Source of the DNA: JBDTMT01 sp033764095
Lineage (GTDB): Bacteria; Desulfobacterota; Binatia; HRBIN30; CADEER01
NCBI GenBank assembly: GCA_033764095.1
Contig: JANRJF010000015.1
Location: 1-21,515 of the forward strand
Length of the DNA stretch: 21,515 nucleotides
Reading direction: 5' to 3'
How positions within the stretch are numbered: the stretch's first letter is position 1; each line of letters begins with the position of its first letter. A program made the translations under genes and the position numbers. Below, in pieces: positions 6,584 to 13,650 of this stretch. Under the pieces are notes generated by a model that did no database searches, was not told the DNA's origin, and saw only the letters and a program-made list of their open reading frames with translations.

Positions 6584-7722
6584 CGCTGCGCAATCTGCGC
6601 AATCCGGCCCTGACGGAATTCGTGCTCAAGGATGGCGCCGCGGGCAGCGGCTCCAGCATGCCCTTGCCGGCGCCGGCGACCTACCAGGGCACGGTGCGCG
6701 ACGGCGGCGTGGCGGTGGCCACCGTCACCGCCGCCGCCGTCGAGGGCAGCATGCTGGTGGCGCCCGAGGGCTGGTCCTTCATCGAGCCCCTCGAACCGCA
6801 GCTACGACTGCACGAGGTCGAGCCGGGCGCGCGCCGCCGCCTGCTGCGGAAGTACAATCACATCGTCTACAACACCAGGAGGACCGCGCCCGACCAACTG
6901 CCGAGGGACGACCCGGGCCGGCCACCGGTGGTGGTGGGACCGCCGCAGCCGCCGGCGCCGCTGGTCATGTCCGTCGTCGCCGACGGCGACGCGGCGCTGT
7001 GGCGCGCCTATCCCCTCGACTCGGTGATGCCGTTCTGGCTCAAGCAGGAGACGCTGCTGAACGGCGTCGACTGGCTGTACAACTGCGTCGAGCCGGACGC
7101 CAACGCCGCCAACGCCTACGCCGAGTGCGACAACCAGTTCGACGGCGGCTCCGGCGCCTTCCAGGCGCGCGTGCGCATCGATCGCCTGGAGGTGTGGACC
7201 AGCGGCGGGCCGACGGCGCCGACCCGGCGCGCGGTGCTGAATCAGTCGGCCGCCATGACCCATCAGTCGTCCCCGCTGTGCTGCGGTCCGCCGCACACCG
7301 CCGGACGCTCCAGCATCGTGCACTTCTTCTCCGGCACCGCATTCACCGACGGCGCCGGCGAGGCATTCGGCATCGGCGGTCTCAACTACTACGGCCCGCG
7401 CTGCCGGGAGGACGCCGGCACCGGCCTCTGCCATCACGCCGTGTCGCAGCTCGTGGCCAGCCAGTCGCCCTCGTTCACCTTCAACGGCACCGCCTTCGAG
7501 CAGCTGGCGCTCGTCGCCCACGAGATCGGCCACAACAACAACGCCAACGACATCATGCAGTTCGAGCCGGTGTGCTGGCTCTTCGACACGCAGTGCGGTC
7601 AGACGCTCATGTTCACCGCGAACGGATTCAACGGCGAGATGCTGTTCCTCTACGTCCCGCTGGTCGCCGAGATGGAGATGGGCCCGCTGATGGCCAGCCA
7701 ACTCCCGCGCGCGCCCGGCTGA
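6559..7722 (+). CDS. Secreted M12/reprolysin-like zinc metalloprotease (main part, 5' end in another frame)
   Basis: This frame carries the propeptide and catalytic domain of a secreted metzincin-type peptidase. GTG 6559 is only the first start codon after the frameshift; the true start is 6326. In numbering from 6559, a prodomain-like region covers about 1-95. The catalytic domain begins near MSVVADGDAALW (137-148). The RIDRLEVWTSG (206-216) and IVHFFSGT (253-260) stretches are typical of bacterial M12 peptidases. The zinc motif is HEIGHNNNAND (321-331), with H321 and H325 as ligands and E322 as base. Asp331 stands where metzincins carry the third His or Asp, and Asn replaces the usual Gly at position 328. 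Several Cys residues (CVEPD, CCGPP, CREDAGTGLC, CWLFDTQC) point to disulfides outside the cytoplasm. TLMFTAN is a possible Met-turn. Confidence 0.78.
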   Translation: MVEREVRLTLRNLRNPALTEFVLKDGAAGSGSSMPLPAPATYQGTVRDGGVAVATVTAAAVEGSMLVAPEGWSFIEPLEPQLRLHEVEPGARRRLLRKYNHIVYNTRRTAPDQLPRDDPGRPPVVVGPPQPPAPLVMSVVADGDAALWRAYPLDSVMPFWLKQETLLNGVDWLYNCVEPDANAANAYAECDNQFDGGSGAFQARVRIDRLEVWTSGGPTAPTRRAVLNQSAAMTHQSSPLCCGPPHTAGRSSIVHFFSGTAFTDGAGEAFGIGGLNYYGPRCREDAGTGLCHHAVSQLVASQSPSFTFNGTAFEQLALVAHEIGHNNNANDIMQFEPVCWLFDTQCGQTLMFTANGFNGEMLFLYVPLVAEMEMGPLMASQLPRAPG

Positions 7723-7757
7723 GGCGAAACGCCGCGCGCCCACCCCAGTAGTGTGAA

Positions 7758-7831
7758 TGAGCCGTCTGGGACTCGAACCCAGGACCCTCTGCTTAAAAGG
7801 CAGATGCTCTAACCGCCTGAGCTAACGGCTC
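7758..7831 (-). tRNA. trnK: tRNA-Lys (anticodon UUU)
   Basis: Read on the minus strand, the acceptor arms GAGCCGT (7825-7831) and ACGGCTC (7759-7765) pair over seven bases, with discriminator A at 7758. The D-arm contains AGCTCAGGCGGTTAGAGC and the T-arm GGGTTCGAGTCCC. The anticodon stem TCTGC/GCAGA encloses the loop CTTTTAA with anticodon TTT at 7797-7795, so the tRNA reads lysine codons. The gene is 74 nt, and the 3' CCA is not encoded. It stands alone between two secreted-protein genes. No integrase or attachment-site duplication is seen beside it. Confidence 0.97.
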
Positions 7832-7886
7832 GTGAGGGATTCGGGTAGCACAGCGGCGCCCGCGCCTGGAAGGCAGTGGCCAACAG

Positions 7887-7910
7887 TCGTTGTGCCGTTG
7901 TGTCGTTGTG
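7887..7910. repeat. Tandem array of period 8 (NCGTTGTG x3)
   Basis: Three consecutive eight-base units, TCGTTGTG, CCGTTGTG and TCGTTGTG, occupy 7887-7910. They lie between the tRNA-Lys gene and the stop of the dockerin protein gene. This is one of several short arrays of period 7 or 8 in the spacers of this window, each with its own unit. Confidence 0.75.
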
Positions 7911-7942
7911 GTGAGAAAGCGCCGGCGGGGACACGCACCAAC

Positions 7943-9274
7943 TCAGCGTGCGACCGCCAGCTCGATCGGCAGGAAGCCGGGATCGACCGGCGCCGGTGAC
8001 AGGCGCTCGCCGTCGTCGGCGGCGAAGGCGTAGATGCCGGGGCCGCAGGACGGGCCGAAACACGGATCGGGGTAGAAGAGCACGTTGGTCGGCAGGTCGA
8101 TGGCGAGGTCGTTGACGTGCTCGAACGCGAAGGTGTTGTGGGTCGCGAACTCGGGATGGCTGGTGAGCGTCAGGTGCGATGACGGGCCGGGGCCGAACTC
8201 GGTGTGGGTGATGAGCCAGAACGCGTCGGGGCCGGCCGCCGCGAAACCGCCGACCTCGGCGCCGGTGGCGATCGGCAGCTCGCGCGCCACCAGGGTGCGC
8301 AGGTCGACGACCTGGTAGCCGCCGCCACCCTGCATGAGCGGGCGCGGCTCGGCGACGTAGAGCGCGCCGGCGGCGCAGTCGACCGGCATGTCGAAGGCCG
8401 GCCGCTCGGCGAGCGCGATGCCCTGGATGCCGGGCGTGGCGGAATCGACATCGACCAGGCGCTCGCCGTTCGGGCGATCGAGATCGATCACCGCGATCAC
8501 CGCGCCGGGCGGCGACGGCACCTCGGTCTGGTGATCGACGCGCCGCAGCTGCACGAAGACGCGCCGGCCGCAGGTGGCGAGGTGCAGCACTTCCGGCACG
8601 CCGTCGGCGTCGGCGAGCGGGGTGAGATCGATCGCCATCGTGTCGCGCGTCAGCAGGTCGATCTCCAGCAGCTCGGCGCGGCCATACTGGCCGACCACGG
8701 CGGTGCGCGCGCCCACCAACGCAACGTCGCGCGGGTCGGCGGCGCGCTGGAGCTGGATCGGCTCGCCACGCGCCAGCGTGAGCGCATCGACGACGCTGAC
8801 GGCGTCGATCGACGGATGCACGATCAGGCAGCGGCCGGCGCCGCAGCGTGCGCTGGCGATGTCGGACCCGAGGTCGGCGGACGCGCGCAGCGTCCACGGC
8901 GCCAGCAGATCGAGCGAGGCGATCCTGCCCGCGCGGCTGAGCGCGACCAGGCGCGGCGGCGGGCAGCCGCTCAGCGCCGCGTTGACCGCCGCGATCAGGT
9001 CGCTGACCGACACCGGACCGTCGCCGTCGGCGTCGGCCGCCGGACAGTCGGCGAGCGGCGCTTCGCCGAGCGCGATGCGAACGCCGCGTACGATCTCGTC
9101 GACGGTGACGGCCGCGTCGGCGTTGCAATCGCCGGGACAGGCGGCGGCGGGAAGCGGCAGCAGCGTGCACAGGGCGACCAGGGACAGCATGGTCGCCAGC
9201 CGGGTTGCGCCAGCGCGGCTGCGCGGCGCTGCGCCGGGCACGGAGCTGGAGCCCTGCGCCACCGGAAGATCCAT
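7943..9274 (-). CDS. Secreted dockerin/EF-hand protein with a propeller-like C-terminal region
   Basis: This predicted exported protein of 443 aa has a basic n-region followed by a hydrophobic signal (about 25-45), ending PLPAAA before Cys46. A double dockerin-type calcium module follows: GDCNADAAVTVDEIV (48-62) and ADADGDGPVSVSDLI (80-94), each with the xxVNIALG-like helix after the loop. The rest (about 105-443) consists of repeated short beta-rich stretches such as LVALSRAGRIASLDLL and VVDLRTLVARELP, resembling YVTN/WD-type propellers, with scattered Cys. No catalytic motif is seen; surface attachment or binding is likely. I chose ATG 9274; ATG 9289 is an in-frame alternative five codons upstream, and neither has a strong ribosome binding site. 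Dockerin modules of this form are common in Binatia-like genomes. Confidence 0.8.
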   Translation of the reverse strand: MDLPVAQGSSSVPGAAPRSRAGATRLATMLSLVALCTLLPLPAAACPGDCNADAAVTVDEIVRGVRIALGEAPLADCPAADADGDGPVSVSDLIAAVNAALSGCPPPRLVALSRAGRIASLDLLAPWTLRASADLGSDIASARCGAGRCLIVHPSIDAVSVVDALTLARGEPIQLQRAADPRDVALVGARTAVVGQYGRAELLEIDLLTRDTMAIDLTPLADADGVPEVLHLATCGRRVFVQLRRVDHQTEVPSPPGAVIAVIDLDRPNGERLVDVDSATPGIQGIALAERPAFDMPVDCAAGALYVAEPRPLMQGGGGYQVVDLRTLVARELPIATGAEVGGFAAAGPDAFWLITHTEFGPGPSSHLTLTSHPEFATHNTFAFEHVNDLAIDLPTNVLFYPDPCFGPSCGPGIYAFAADDGERLSPAPVDPGFLPIELAVAR

Positions 9275-9305
9275 CACCAGGCTTTGCATCCAAGGTCCGC
9301 CGAAC

Positions 9306-9319
9306 CGCCTATCGCCTAT
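9306..9319. repeat. Tandem 7-mer CGCCTAT x2, plus a partial unit
   Basis: Two exact CGCCTAT units at 9306-9312 and 9313-9319 are followed by CGCC. The same unit reappears in a longer array at 9492-9519, in the same orientation. Confidence 0.75.
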
Positions 9320-9348
9320 CGCCGCCTTGCCCGGCAAATCACTTCGGA

Positions 9349-9464
9349 CCCCATCCTGACCTTCCCCCGCGCCGCGGGGGAAGCAATCGGATGCAGGCAG
9401 GCCATGTGCCACAGGGCTTGCTGGTCATGTTCCTGCCCCCGCGCAGCGGGGCGTCAGGATGGGG
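9349..9464. repeat. Nested inverted repeats around GC palindromes
   Basis: CCCCATCCTGAC at 9349-9360 is the exact reverse complement of 9453-9464. Just inside the left arm is a palindrome at 9362-9382: arms TTCCCCCGCG and CGCGGGGGAA around one base. A weaker copy of the same GC dyad (CCCCGCGCAGCGGGG) lies near 9436-9452. The arrangement looks like two inverted copies of one small dispersed element about 70 bases apart. A MITE-like or REP/BIME-like origin is possible. No target-site duplication is obvious. Confidence 0.7.
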
Positions 9465-9491
9465 GGCCTGAACTGAATGCTTGGGCGACGC

Positions 9492-9519
9492 CGCCTATCG
9501 CCTGTCGCTGATCGCCTAT
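9492..9519. repeat. Tandem 7-mer array, four units of CGCCTAT type
   Basis: Four consecutive units of period 7 run CGCCTAT, CGCCTGT, CGCTGAT, CGCCTAT and end with a partial CGCC. The two middle units have diverged by one and two bases. The orientation matches the pair at 9306-9319. Confidence 0.8.
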
Positions 9520-9613
9520 CGCCGGAGGCTCTGCCTGAAGTGCTCTGCTGGTTCCGACACCATAGGCGATCCGCGATCAGCGCGGCTTTGTACCATAGAG
9601 GTGCGAAGCCGCA

Positions 9614-11125
9614 TCACCAGGCGCGGCCGAGGCGGGCGGCGACGGCGGCGCGCAGGCGGGCGGGGAACTCGGCGGCGCGCTGCTCGGCGTCCACGGCGGC
9701 GGCGAGCGCGTCGGCGTCGGCGCGCAACTGCGCGGCCATGGCGCGCACCGTGTCGGGCGCGCAGCTGCCGATGCCGCGTCGGCTGGCGACCACCTGCGCG
9801 GGCTGCACCTCGCGCCACAGCTCGTCGGCGCTCACAGCGAGCGGCCGGCCGACGGCGGCCTGGAAGGCGGCGGCGAGCGCGTCGGGGAACGGCTGCCCGG
9901 CGTTGACCTGGCGGCTGATCGTCGCGCCGACGATCTCGTGCGCCATCCGCGCATCGACCCCCTCGCGCAGCAGCAGCAGGTCGCCGAGCTCGGTGCCGTA
10001 GGTGTGGCCGTGGTGCGCCGCGTCGCGCAGGCGGCCGAGGTCGAAGGTCAGGCGCTCGAGCACCTCGCCGAGCAAGCGCAACAGGCCGCCGACCGAGGCC
10101 AGTCCGCGCGGCAACGCGTCGTACGAGGTGTTGCGGTTGTCGATCTGGCCGGAGGGCGTCTGGTTGGTGGCGATGACGCTCATCAGCAGGCCGTCGAGCT
10201 CGCGCGCCTGGCCGCGGATGAACGACAGCGCGTAGGGGTTCTTCTTGTTGGGCATGATGACGCTGGCGCGACAATGCTCGTCGGCGAGCGCGACGTAGCC
10301 GAACTCGTCGGTCGCCCACAGCTGCAGCTCCTCGGCGAGCCGCGCCGTACCGGTGGCGACCGACACCAGGATGCCCATCAGATTCATCGCCGCATCGGGG
10401 CGCCACATGGCGTCGCGGCTGTGCAGGTTCACCTGCGCGAAGCCGAGCAGCGCGCGCATGCGCTCGCGGTCGAGCGGCAGGCGGGCGCCGTTGGTGCTGG
10501 CGGCGCCGGCCGGCGACTGGTCGAGCAGTGCCGCCTCCAGCGCCAGGCGCTGCGCATCGCGCCGCAGCGGCGCGGCGAAGCCGAGCAGGAAGTGCCCGAG
10601 CGTGGTCGGCTGCGCGTGCTGCAGGTAGGTGAAGTCCGGCATCACGTCGGCGGCGTGGCGCTCGCCGAGCGCGGCGAAGCCGCGCAGCAGCGCCGCCAGG
10701 TCACGGCGCAGGTCGGCCAGGGCGACGCGCTGGTGGATCAGCCACCCGAGCGTCAGCGCCTCGCGCCGCGCGCGCCCGGCGTGCAGCCAGCCGGCGACGG
10801 CCGGCACGCGGCGCTGCAGCTCGGAGTCGCGGTTGTTGTAGAGATCCCCCCACTTGGCCTCGAGCTGCAGCGCGGCGATGCCAGCGTCGTGCAGGTCGAC
10901 CAGGGCGCCGAGCAGTGCGTTGGCCGGCGCGGTCGGGATCACGCCGACCTCGGCGAGCATCAGCACATGCGCCAGGTCGGCGTAGCTGATGCCTTCGTAG
11001 AGCACGCCGGCGTACTCCAACTCGCGGCGGAAGGCGGTGTCGACCAGCAACGCCGACGGCGGACGCTTCAGCCGTCCGCCGGCGTCGAGATAGCGCGCCG
11101 TATCGGTGTCCTTGCCCTGGCTCAT
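9614..11125 (-). CDS. Argininosuccinate-lyase/fumarase-superfamily lyase
   Basis: This 503-aa protein belongs to the aspartase/fumarase superfamily, closest in outline to argininosuccinate lyase. Members eliminate a group beta to a carboxylate. The signature loop ASVIMPNKKNPYALSFIRG is at 287-305, with catalytic Ser288, and HAQPTTLGH at 170-178 is the second family block. The usual TH dipeptide just before it is TY here (166-167), so the canonical His is missing and a different substrate is likely. It is the last gene of the comA operon, and its ATG 11125 overlaps the flavoprotein stop as ATGA. In bacterial coenzyme M synthesis a member of this superfamily (XcbC1) removes phosphate from phosphosulfolactate to give sulfoacrylate. 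With comA as operon partner, that reaction is my preferred guess. A true ArgH is less likely in this context. Confidence 0.82.
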   Translation of the reverse strand: MSQGKDTDTARYLDAGGRLKRPPSALLVDTAFRRELEYAGVLYEGISYADLAHVLMLAEVGVIPTAPANALLGALVDLHDAGIAALQLEAKWGDLYNNRDSELQRRVPAVAGWLHAGRARREALTLGWLIHQRVALADLRRDLAALLRGFAALGERHAADVMPDFTYLQHAQPTTLGHFLLGFAAPLRRDAQRLALEAALLDQSPAGAASTNGARLPLDRERMRALLGFAQVNLHSRDAMWRPDAAMNLMGILVSVATGTARLAEELQLWATDEFGYVALADEHCRASVIMPNKKNPYALSFIRGQARELDGLLMSVIATNQTPSGQIDNRNTSYDALPRGLASVGGLLRLLGEVLERLTFDLGRLRDAAHHGHTYGTELGDLLLLREGVDARMAHEIVGATISRQVNAGQPFPDALAAAFQAAVGRPLAVSADELWREVQPAQVVASRRGIGSCAPDTVRAMAAQLRADADALAAAVDAEQRAAEFPARLRAAVAARLGRAW

Positions 11126-12333
11126 GCGACGTACTCGCGCGCCGTATGCCCGGCCAGGCGGCCGTGCACCAGCGAATCCGTGATGCCGTTGCCCATCAGA
11201 CGATTGCGCCCGTGCAGCCCGCCGACCATCTCGCCGGCCAGGAACAGCCCCGGCACGCGCGTGGCGCAGCGCGCATCGACCGCGAAGCCGCCCAGGTAAT
11301 AGTGCAGGAAGGGAAACACCAGCACGTCCTCGCCCATGCGCTGGTGCCGCTCCAGATACTGCACCAGTTTGGGGAAGTGCCGGCGCAGCGCCTCGGGCGC
11401 GACGTCGCTCAGCGTCAGCCGGAAGCCCGGCGAGCCGTCGTCGAGACGCACGGCGCGACCGGCCTCGGCGCACGCGAACATGTGCTGGGTCAGCGCGTAG
11501 CGGTCCTGGCCGATCGCGCCGATCTCGGCGCCGTCGCGATCGAGCAGCCGCACCGGGAAGTTGACGATGCTCTCCGGCACGCAGCGGCCGACCGCCTCGT
11601 GACCGCTCTCCGCCAGGCCGTACGGCTGGAACTGGTAGTAGTCGGGGTGGATCAGCGGCAGGCCGCGCGCCGCCAGCGTGTCGAACAGCACGTGGTTGTC
11701 GTTCGCCGGGTTGGTGGTCGGACGGGCGCGGCGCTGCGCCTCGCGCCAGGTGATGCCGCCGGTACAGCAGACCACGGCGCGCGCCCGCCAGCGCTCGCAC
11801 CCGCCGCCGGCGCGCTCGACCTGCAGGGCGACGCCCCGCTCCAACGGCTCGACGTCGACGACGCGGGCATGGTCGGCGACATGCACGGCCGCCGCGCGCA
11901 CCCGCGCCAGCAGCACCTTCATGATCGCCGGGCCGATCTGGTCGCGCGCCGAGACGATGCGCGGCTCGCTGAGCCCGCCGGCCATGCGCCGCACCACCTC
12001 ACCGCCGGCGTCGCGATCGAGCTCCAGGCCCCACTCGACCAGGCAGTCGATGGTCTCCTGCACGTGGCCGACGAAGGCGGCGATGCGCGCCGGGTCGAGC
12101 GCCTCGCGCGCCGAGCGGCGCATGTCCTCGCCGAAGCGCTGCAGCGCCGCGGCGCCCGGCGGCGGCAGCTGCAGGCCGCCCTGCGCCATGCTGGAGTTGG
12201 AACGGCCGAGCGGGCCGTCGGTGAACAGCACCGTGTCGGGCGCGTCGGCGGCGGCGATCGCCGCCATCAGCCCGGCGGCGCCGCTGCCGATGACCGCGAT
12301 GCCGCAGTCGTTCGACGCGGGCCGGGCGCTCAT
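11122..12333 (-). CDS. FAD-dependent fumarate-reductase/L-aspartate-oxidase-type flavoprotein
   Basis: This 403-aa protein has the fold of the SdhA/FrdA/NadB flavoprotein family. The dinucleotide-binding motif IAVIGSGAAGLMAA is at 12-25. SSMAQGG at 47-53 lacks the His that carries covalent FAD in SdhA, so FAD is probably non-covalent as in NadB. HYYLGGF at 344-350 keeps the substrate-binding His of HYxxGG. GLFLAGEMVGGLHGRNRLMG (362-381) and NGITDSLVHG are the C-terminal FAD and substrate blocks, with the Arg of NRL. The usual QFHPTG motif reads QFQPYG (234-239), so a His that contacts one substrate carboxylate is replaced by Gln. ATGA overlaps join it to both neighbours. Reduction of sulfoacrylate, the sulfo analogue of fumarate, would fit the operon; oxidation of an aspartate-like substrate is an alternative. 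Confidence 0.82.
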   Translation of the reverse strand: MSARPASNDCGIAVIGSGAAGLMAAIAAADAPDTVLFTDGPLGRSNSSMAQGGLQLPPPGAAALQRFGEDMRRSAREALDPARIAAFVGHVQETIDCLVEWGLELDRDAGGEVVRRMAGGLSEPRIVSARDQIGPAIMKVLLARVRAAAVHVADHARVVDVEPLERGVALQVERAGGGCERWRARAVVCCTGGITWREAQRRARPTTNPANDNHVLFDTLAARGLPLIHPDYYQFQPYGLAESGHEAVGRCVPESIVNFPVRLLDRDGAEIGAIGQDRYALTQHMFACAEAGRAVRLDDGSPGFRLTLSDVAPEALRRHFPKLVQYLERHQRMGEDVLVFPFLHYYLGGFAVDARCATRVPGLFLAGEMVGGLHGRNRLMGNGITDSLVHGRLAGHTAREYVA

Positions 12334-13592
12334 TCCTGGCGCGCGGCGCGCACCGCGCTGCGCGTGCGGGCGCCGGCCTGCGATTGCGCCCAGGTGCCGC
12401 CCGCCGGCGCGTTGCCAGGGGTCAACGCATAGCGCACGCGACGCGCGATCGCGCCGGCGTGGAAAGCGGCGCTGAGCAGCGGGTCGCGCTCGTAGGGAAT
12501 CGCCGAGACGCGCTGCTTGGTCTGCTCCAGCTCGCGCAGGCGGGCGCGCTCGCCGGCGTGGTTGTTGAGCGCCACGTGCAGCTCGTGGACGAAGAAGCGA
12601 TCGTTGCGCTGCGGCCGCGCCACCGCCTCGGCGTGGCGCGGGTCGCCGGTCAGGTCGTAATATTGGATGAGCGGCAGGTTGACGTCGGAGAAGGCCGACA
12701 GCTTGACCCACAGCCACGAACGGCCGTTGACCTCGAGCAGCTTGTACTCGCCGTCGCGGTGGTCGCGCTTGTACTCGACCTGGCTGATGCCGACGAAGCG
12801 CATGGCGTTGAGCAGGTTCTCGGCGTGCCGCACGACGTGCGCGGGCAGCGTCACGCTCTCCGCCAGGCTGGCGACCCCGTGGTGGTACGGATACTGGGTC
12901 AGCTTGCGACCGGTGTAGCAGCGCTGCACGACGCCGTCCTGCCCGCTGTAGGTGCCGACGGTGTAGAGCTCGTCGGGCTCGCCCGGGATGTTCTCGGCCA
13001 CCTGGAACTCGCGGCCGGGATAGTCGCGCGCGATCGTCTCCACGCAGCGCGCCAGGCCGGCGGCGTCGTCGAGCAACTGCAGGCGGAACACCCAGTCGCC
13101 GGCGTTGGCGCCGCGCGCCGACGGCTTGACGATCAGCGGATAGCGGAAGCCGACGACGTCGGGCTGCTCGCCGCCGCGGAACAGCACGTGGCGCGGCGTC
13201 GGCATGCCGACCTGGTCGGCGTATTGGTACTGCCAGTTCTTGCCGTCGATCTTGAGCCCGATCTCGGCCGAAGCGGGGATCCAGTAGCGCGCCTCCAGCC
13301 GCTGACGGCCGACGATGATCGCTTCCAGGTCGATGTCGGTGGAGGGGAACAGGACGCCCTTGCCGTCGAAGCGCTCGGCCAGGCGCGCCAGGCCGTCGAG
13401 CACCGTCTCGCCGCGGCTCGGGCGGTAGGTGACGCAGGTGCGCAGGAAGCGCGACAGGCGGCTGATCATCGGCGGCCAGTTGCGCACCACCGCGACGGTC
13501 GGCACGCCGGCCAGGCTGAGCGCGTGGATGATGCCGATGCCGGCCGCGCCCGGGTCGAGCACGACGGCGGGATTGCGCAAGCGCTCGCTCAT
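12330..13592 (-). CDS. ATP-grasp carboxylate-amine (or carboxylate-thiol) ligase
   Basis: This 420-aa ATP-grasp enzyme should activate a carboxylate as an acyl phosphate and join it to an amine or thiol. The N-terminal pre-ATP-grasp domain begins NPAVVLDPGAAGIGIIHAL (7-25). ATP-grasp features follow: DGKNW (K118), YPLIVKPSARG (151-161, K156) and AENIPGEPDELY (199-210). The metal-binding end, VEYKRD at 272-277 and LLEVNGRSW at 285-293, carries E287 and N289. A C-terminal tail of about 100 residues is probably helical. Similar proteins are annotated as carboxylate-amine ligases in envelope-polysaccharide and natural-product clusters. It begins 58 bases after comA and ends in an ATGA overlap with the flavoprotein gene. 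I infer that it couples the sulfonated acid made by the operon to an amino compound; the acceptor cannot be named. Confidence 0.82.
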   Translation of the reverse strand: MSERLRNPAVVLDPGAAGIGIIHALSLAGVPTVAVVRNWPPMISRLSRFLRTCVTYRPSRGETVLDGLARLAERFDGKGVLFPSTDIDLEAIIVGRQRLEARYWIPASAEIGLKIDGKNWQYQYADQVGMPTPRHVLFRGGEQPDVVGFRYPLIVKPSARGANAGDWVFRLQLLDDAAGLARCVETIARDYPGREFQVAENIPGEPDELYTVGTYSGQDGVVQRCYTGRKLTQYPYHHGVASLAESVTLPAHVVRHAENLLNAMRFVGISQVEYKRDHRDGEYKLLEVNGRSWLWVKLSAFSDVNLPLIQYYDLTGDPRHAEAVARPQRNDRFFVHELHVALNNHAGERARLRELEQTKQRVSAIPYERDPLLSAAFHAGAIARRVRYALTPGNAPAGGTWAQSQAGARTRSAVRAARQE

Positions 13593-13650
13593 GATCTGAC
13601 GGGATGTAGCGTCACCCGCTGCCGCCGCGCAACGCGCGCGGCGCGGCGGC

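Larger units (their letters stand above)
9275..9613. other. 339-bp spacer with direct 7-mer arrays and inverted repeats, no gene
   Basis: No convincing gene is seen here on either strand. The spacer is built from repeats. CGCCTAT units of period 7 occur at 9306-9319 and again, in the same orientation, at 9492-9519. A near-perfect palindrome sits at 9362-9382. A 12-bp inverted pair brackets the middle of the spacer (9349-9360 and 9453-9464). The spacer also separates the lyase end of the sulfonate-type operon from the dockerin gene, so it must hold the promoter of the latter and probably the terminator of the former. Confidence 0.7.

Noticed and set aside
7758..7831. Genomic-island attachment site at tRNA-Lys
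   Set aside because: No duplicated tRNA 3' end, integrase or phage-like gene was found in the window.
7809..9293. 494-aa minus-strand open frame overlapping the dockerin gene
   Set aside because: It is the same strand but a different frame, with Arg-rich composition. The frame ending at 7943 carries the signal peptide and EF-hand motifs.
9306..9519. Possible CRISPR array at the repeated CGCCTAT units
   Set aside because: The units are 7 bases and directly abutting, with no spacers of regular length and no cas genes nearby. They are simple tandem repeats.
11126..11800. Upstream extension of the lyase frame
   Set aside because: It overlaps the flavoprotein gene in another frame and is Arg/Ala-rich. 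The lyase start at 11125 has an ATGA overlap and begins the recognisable domain.
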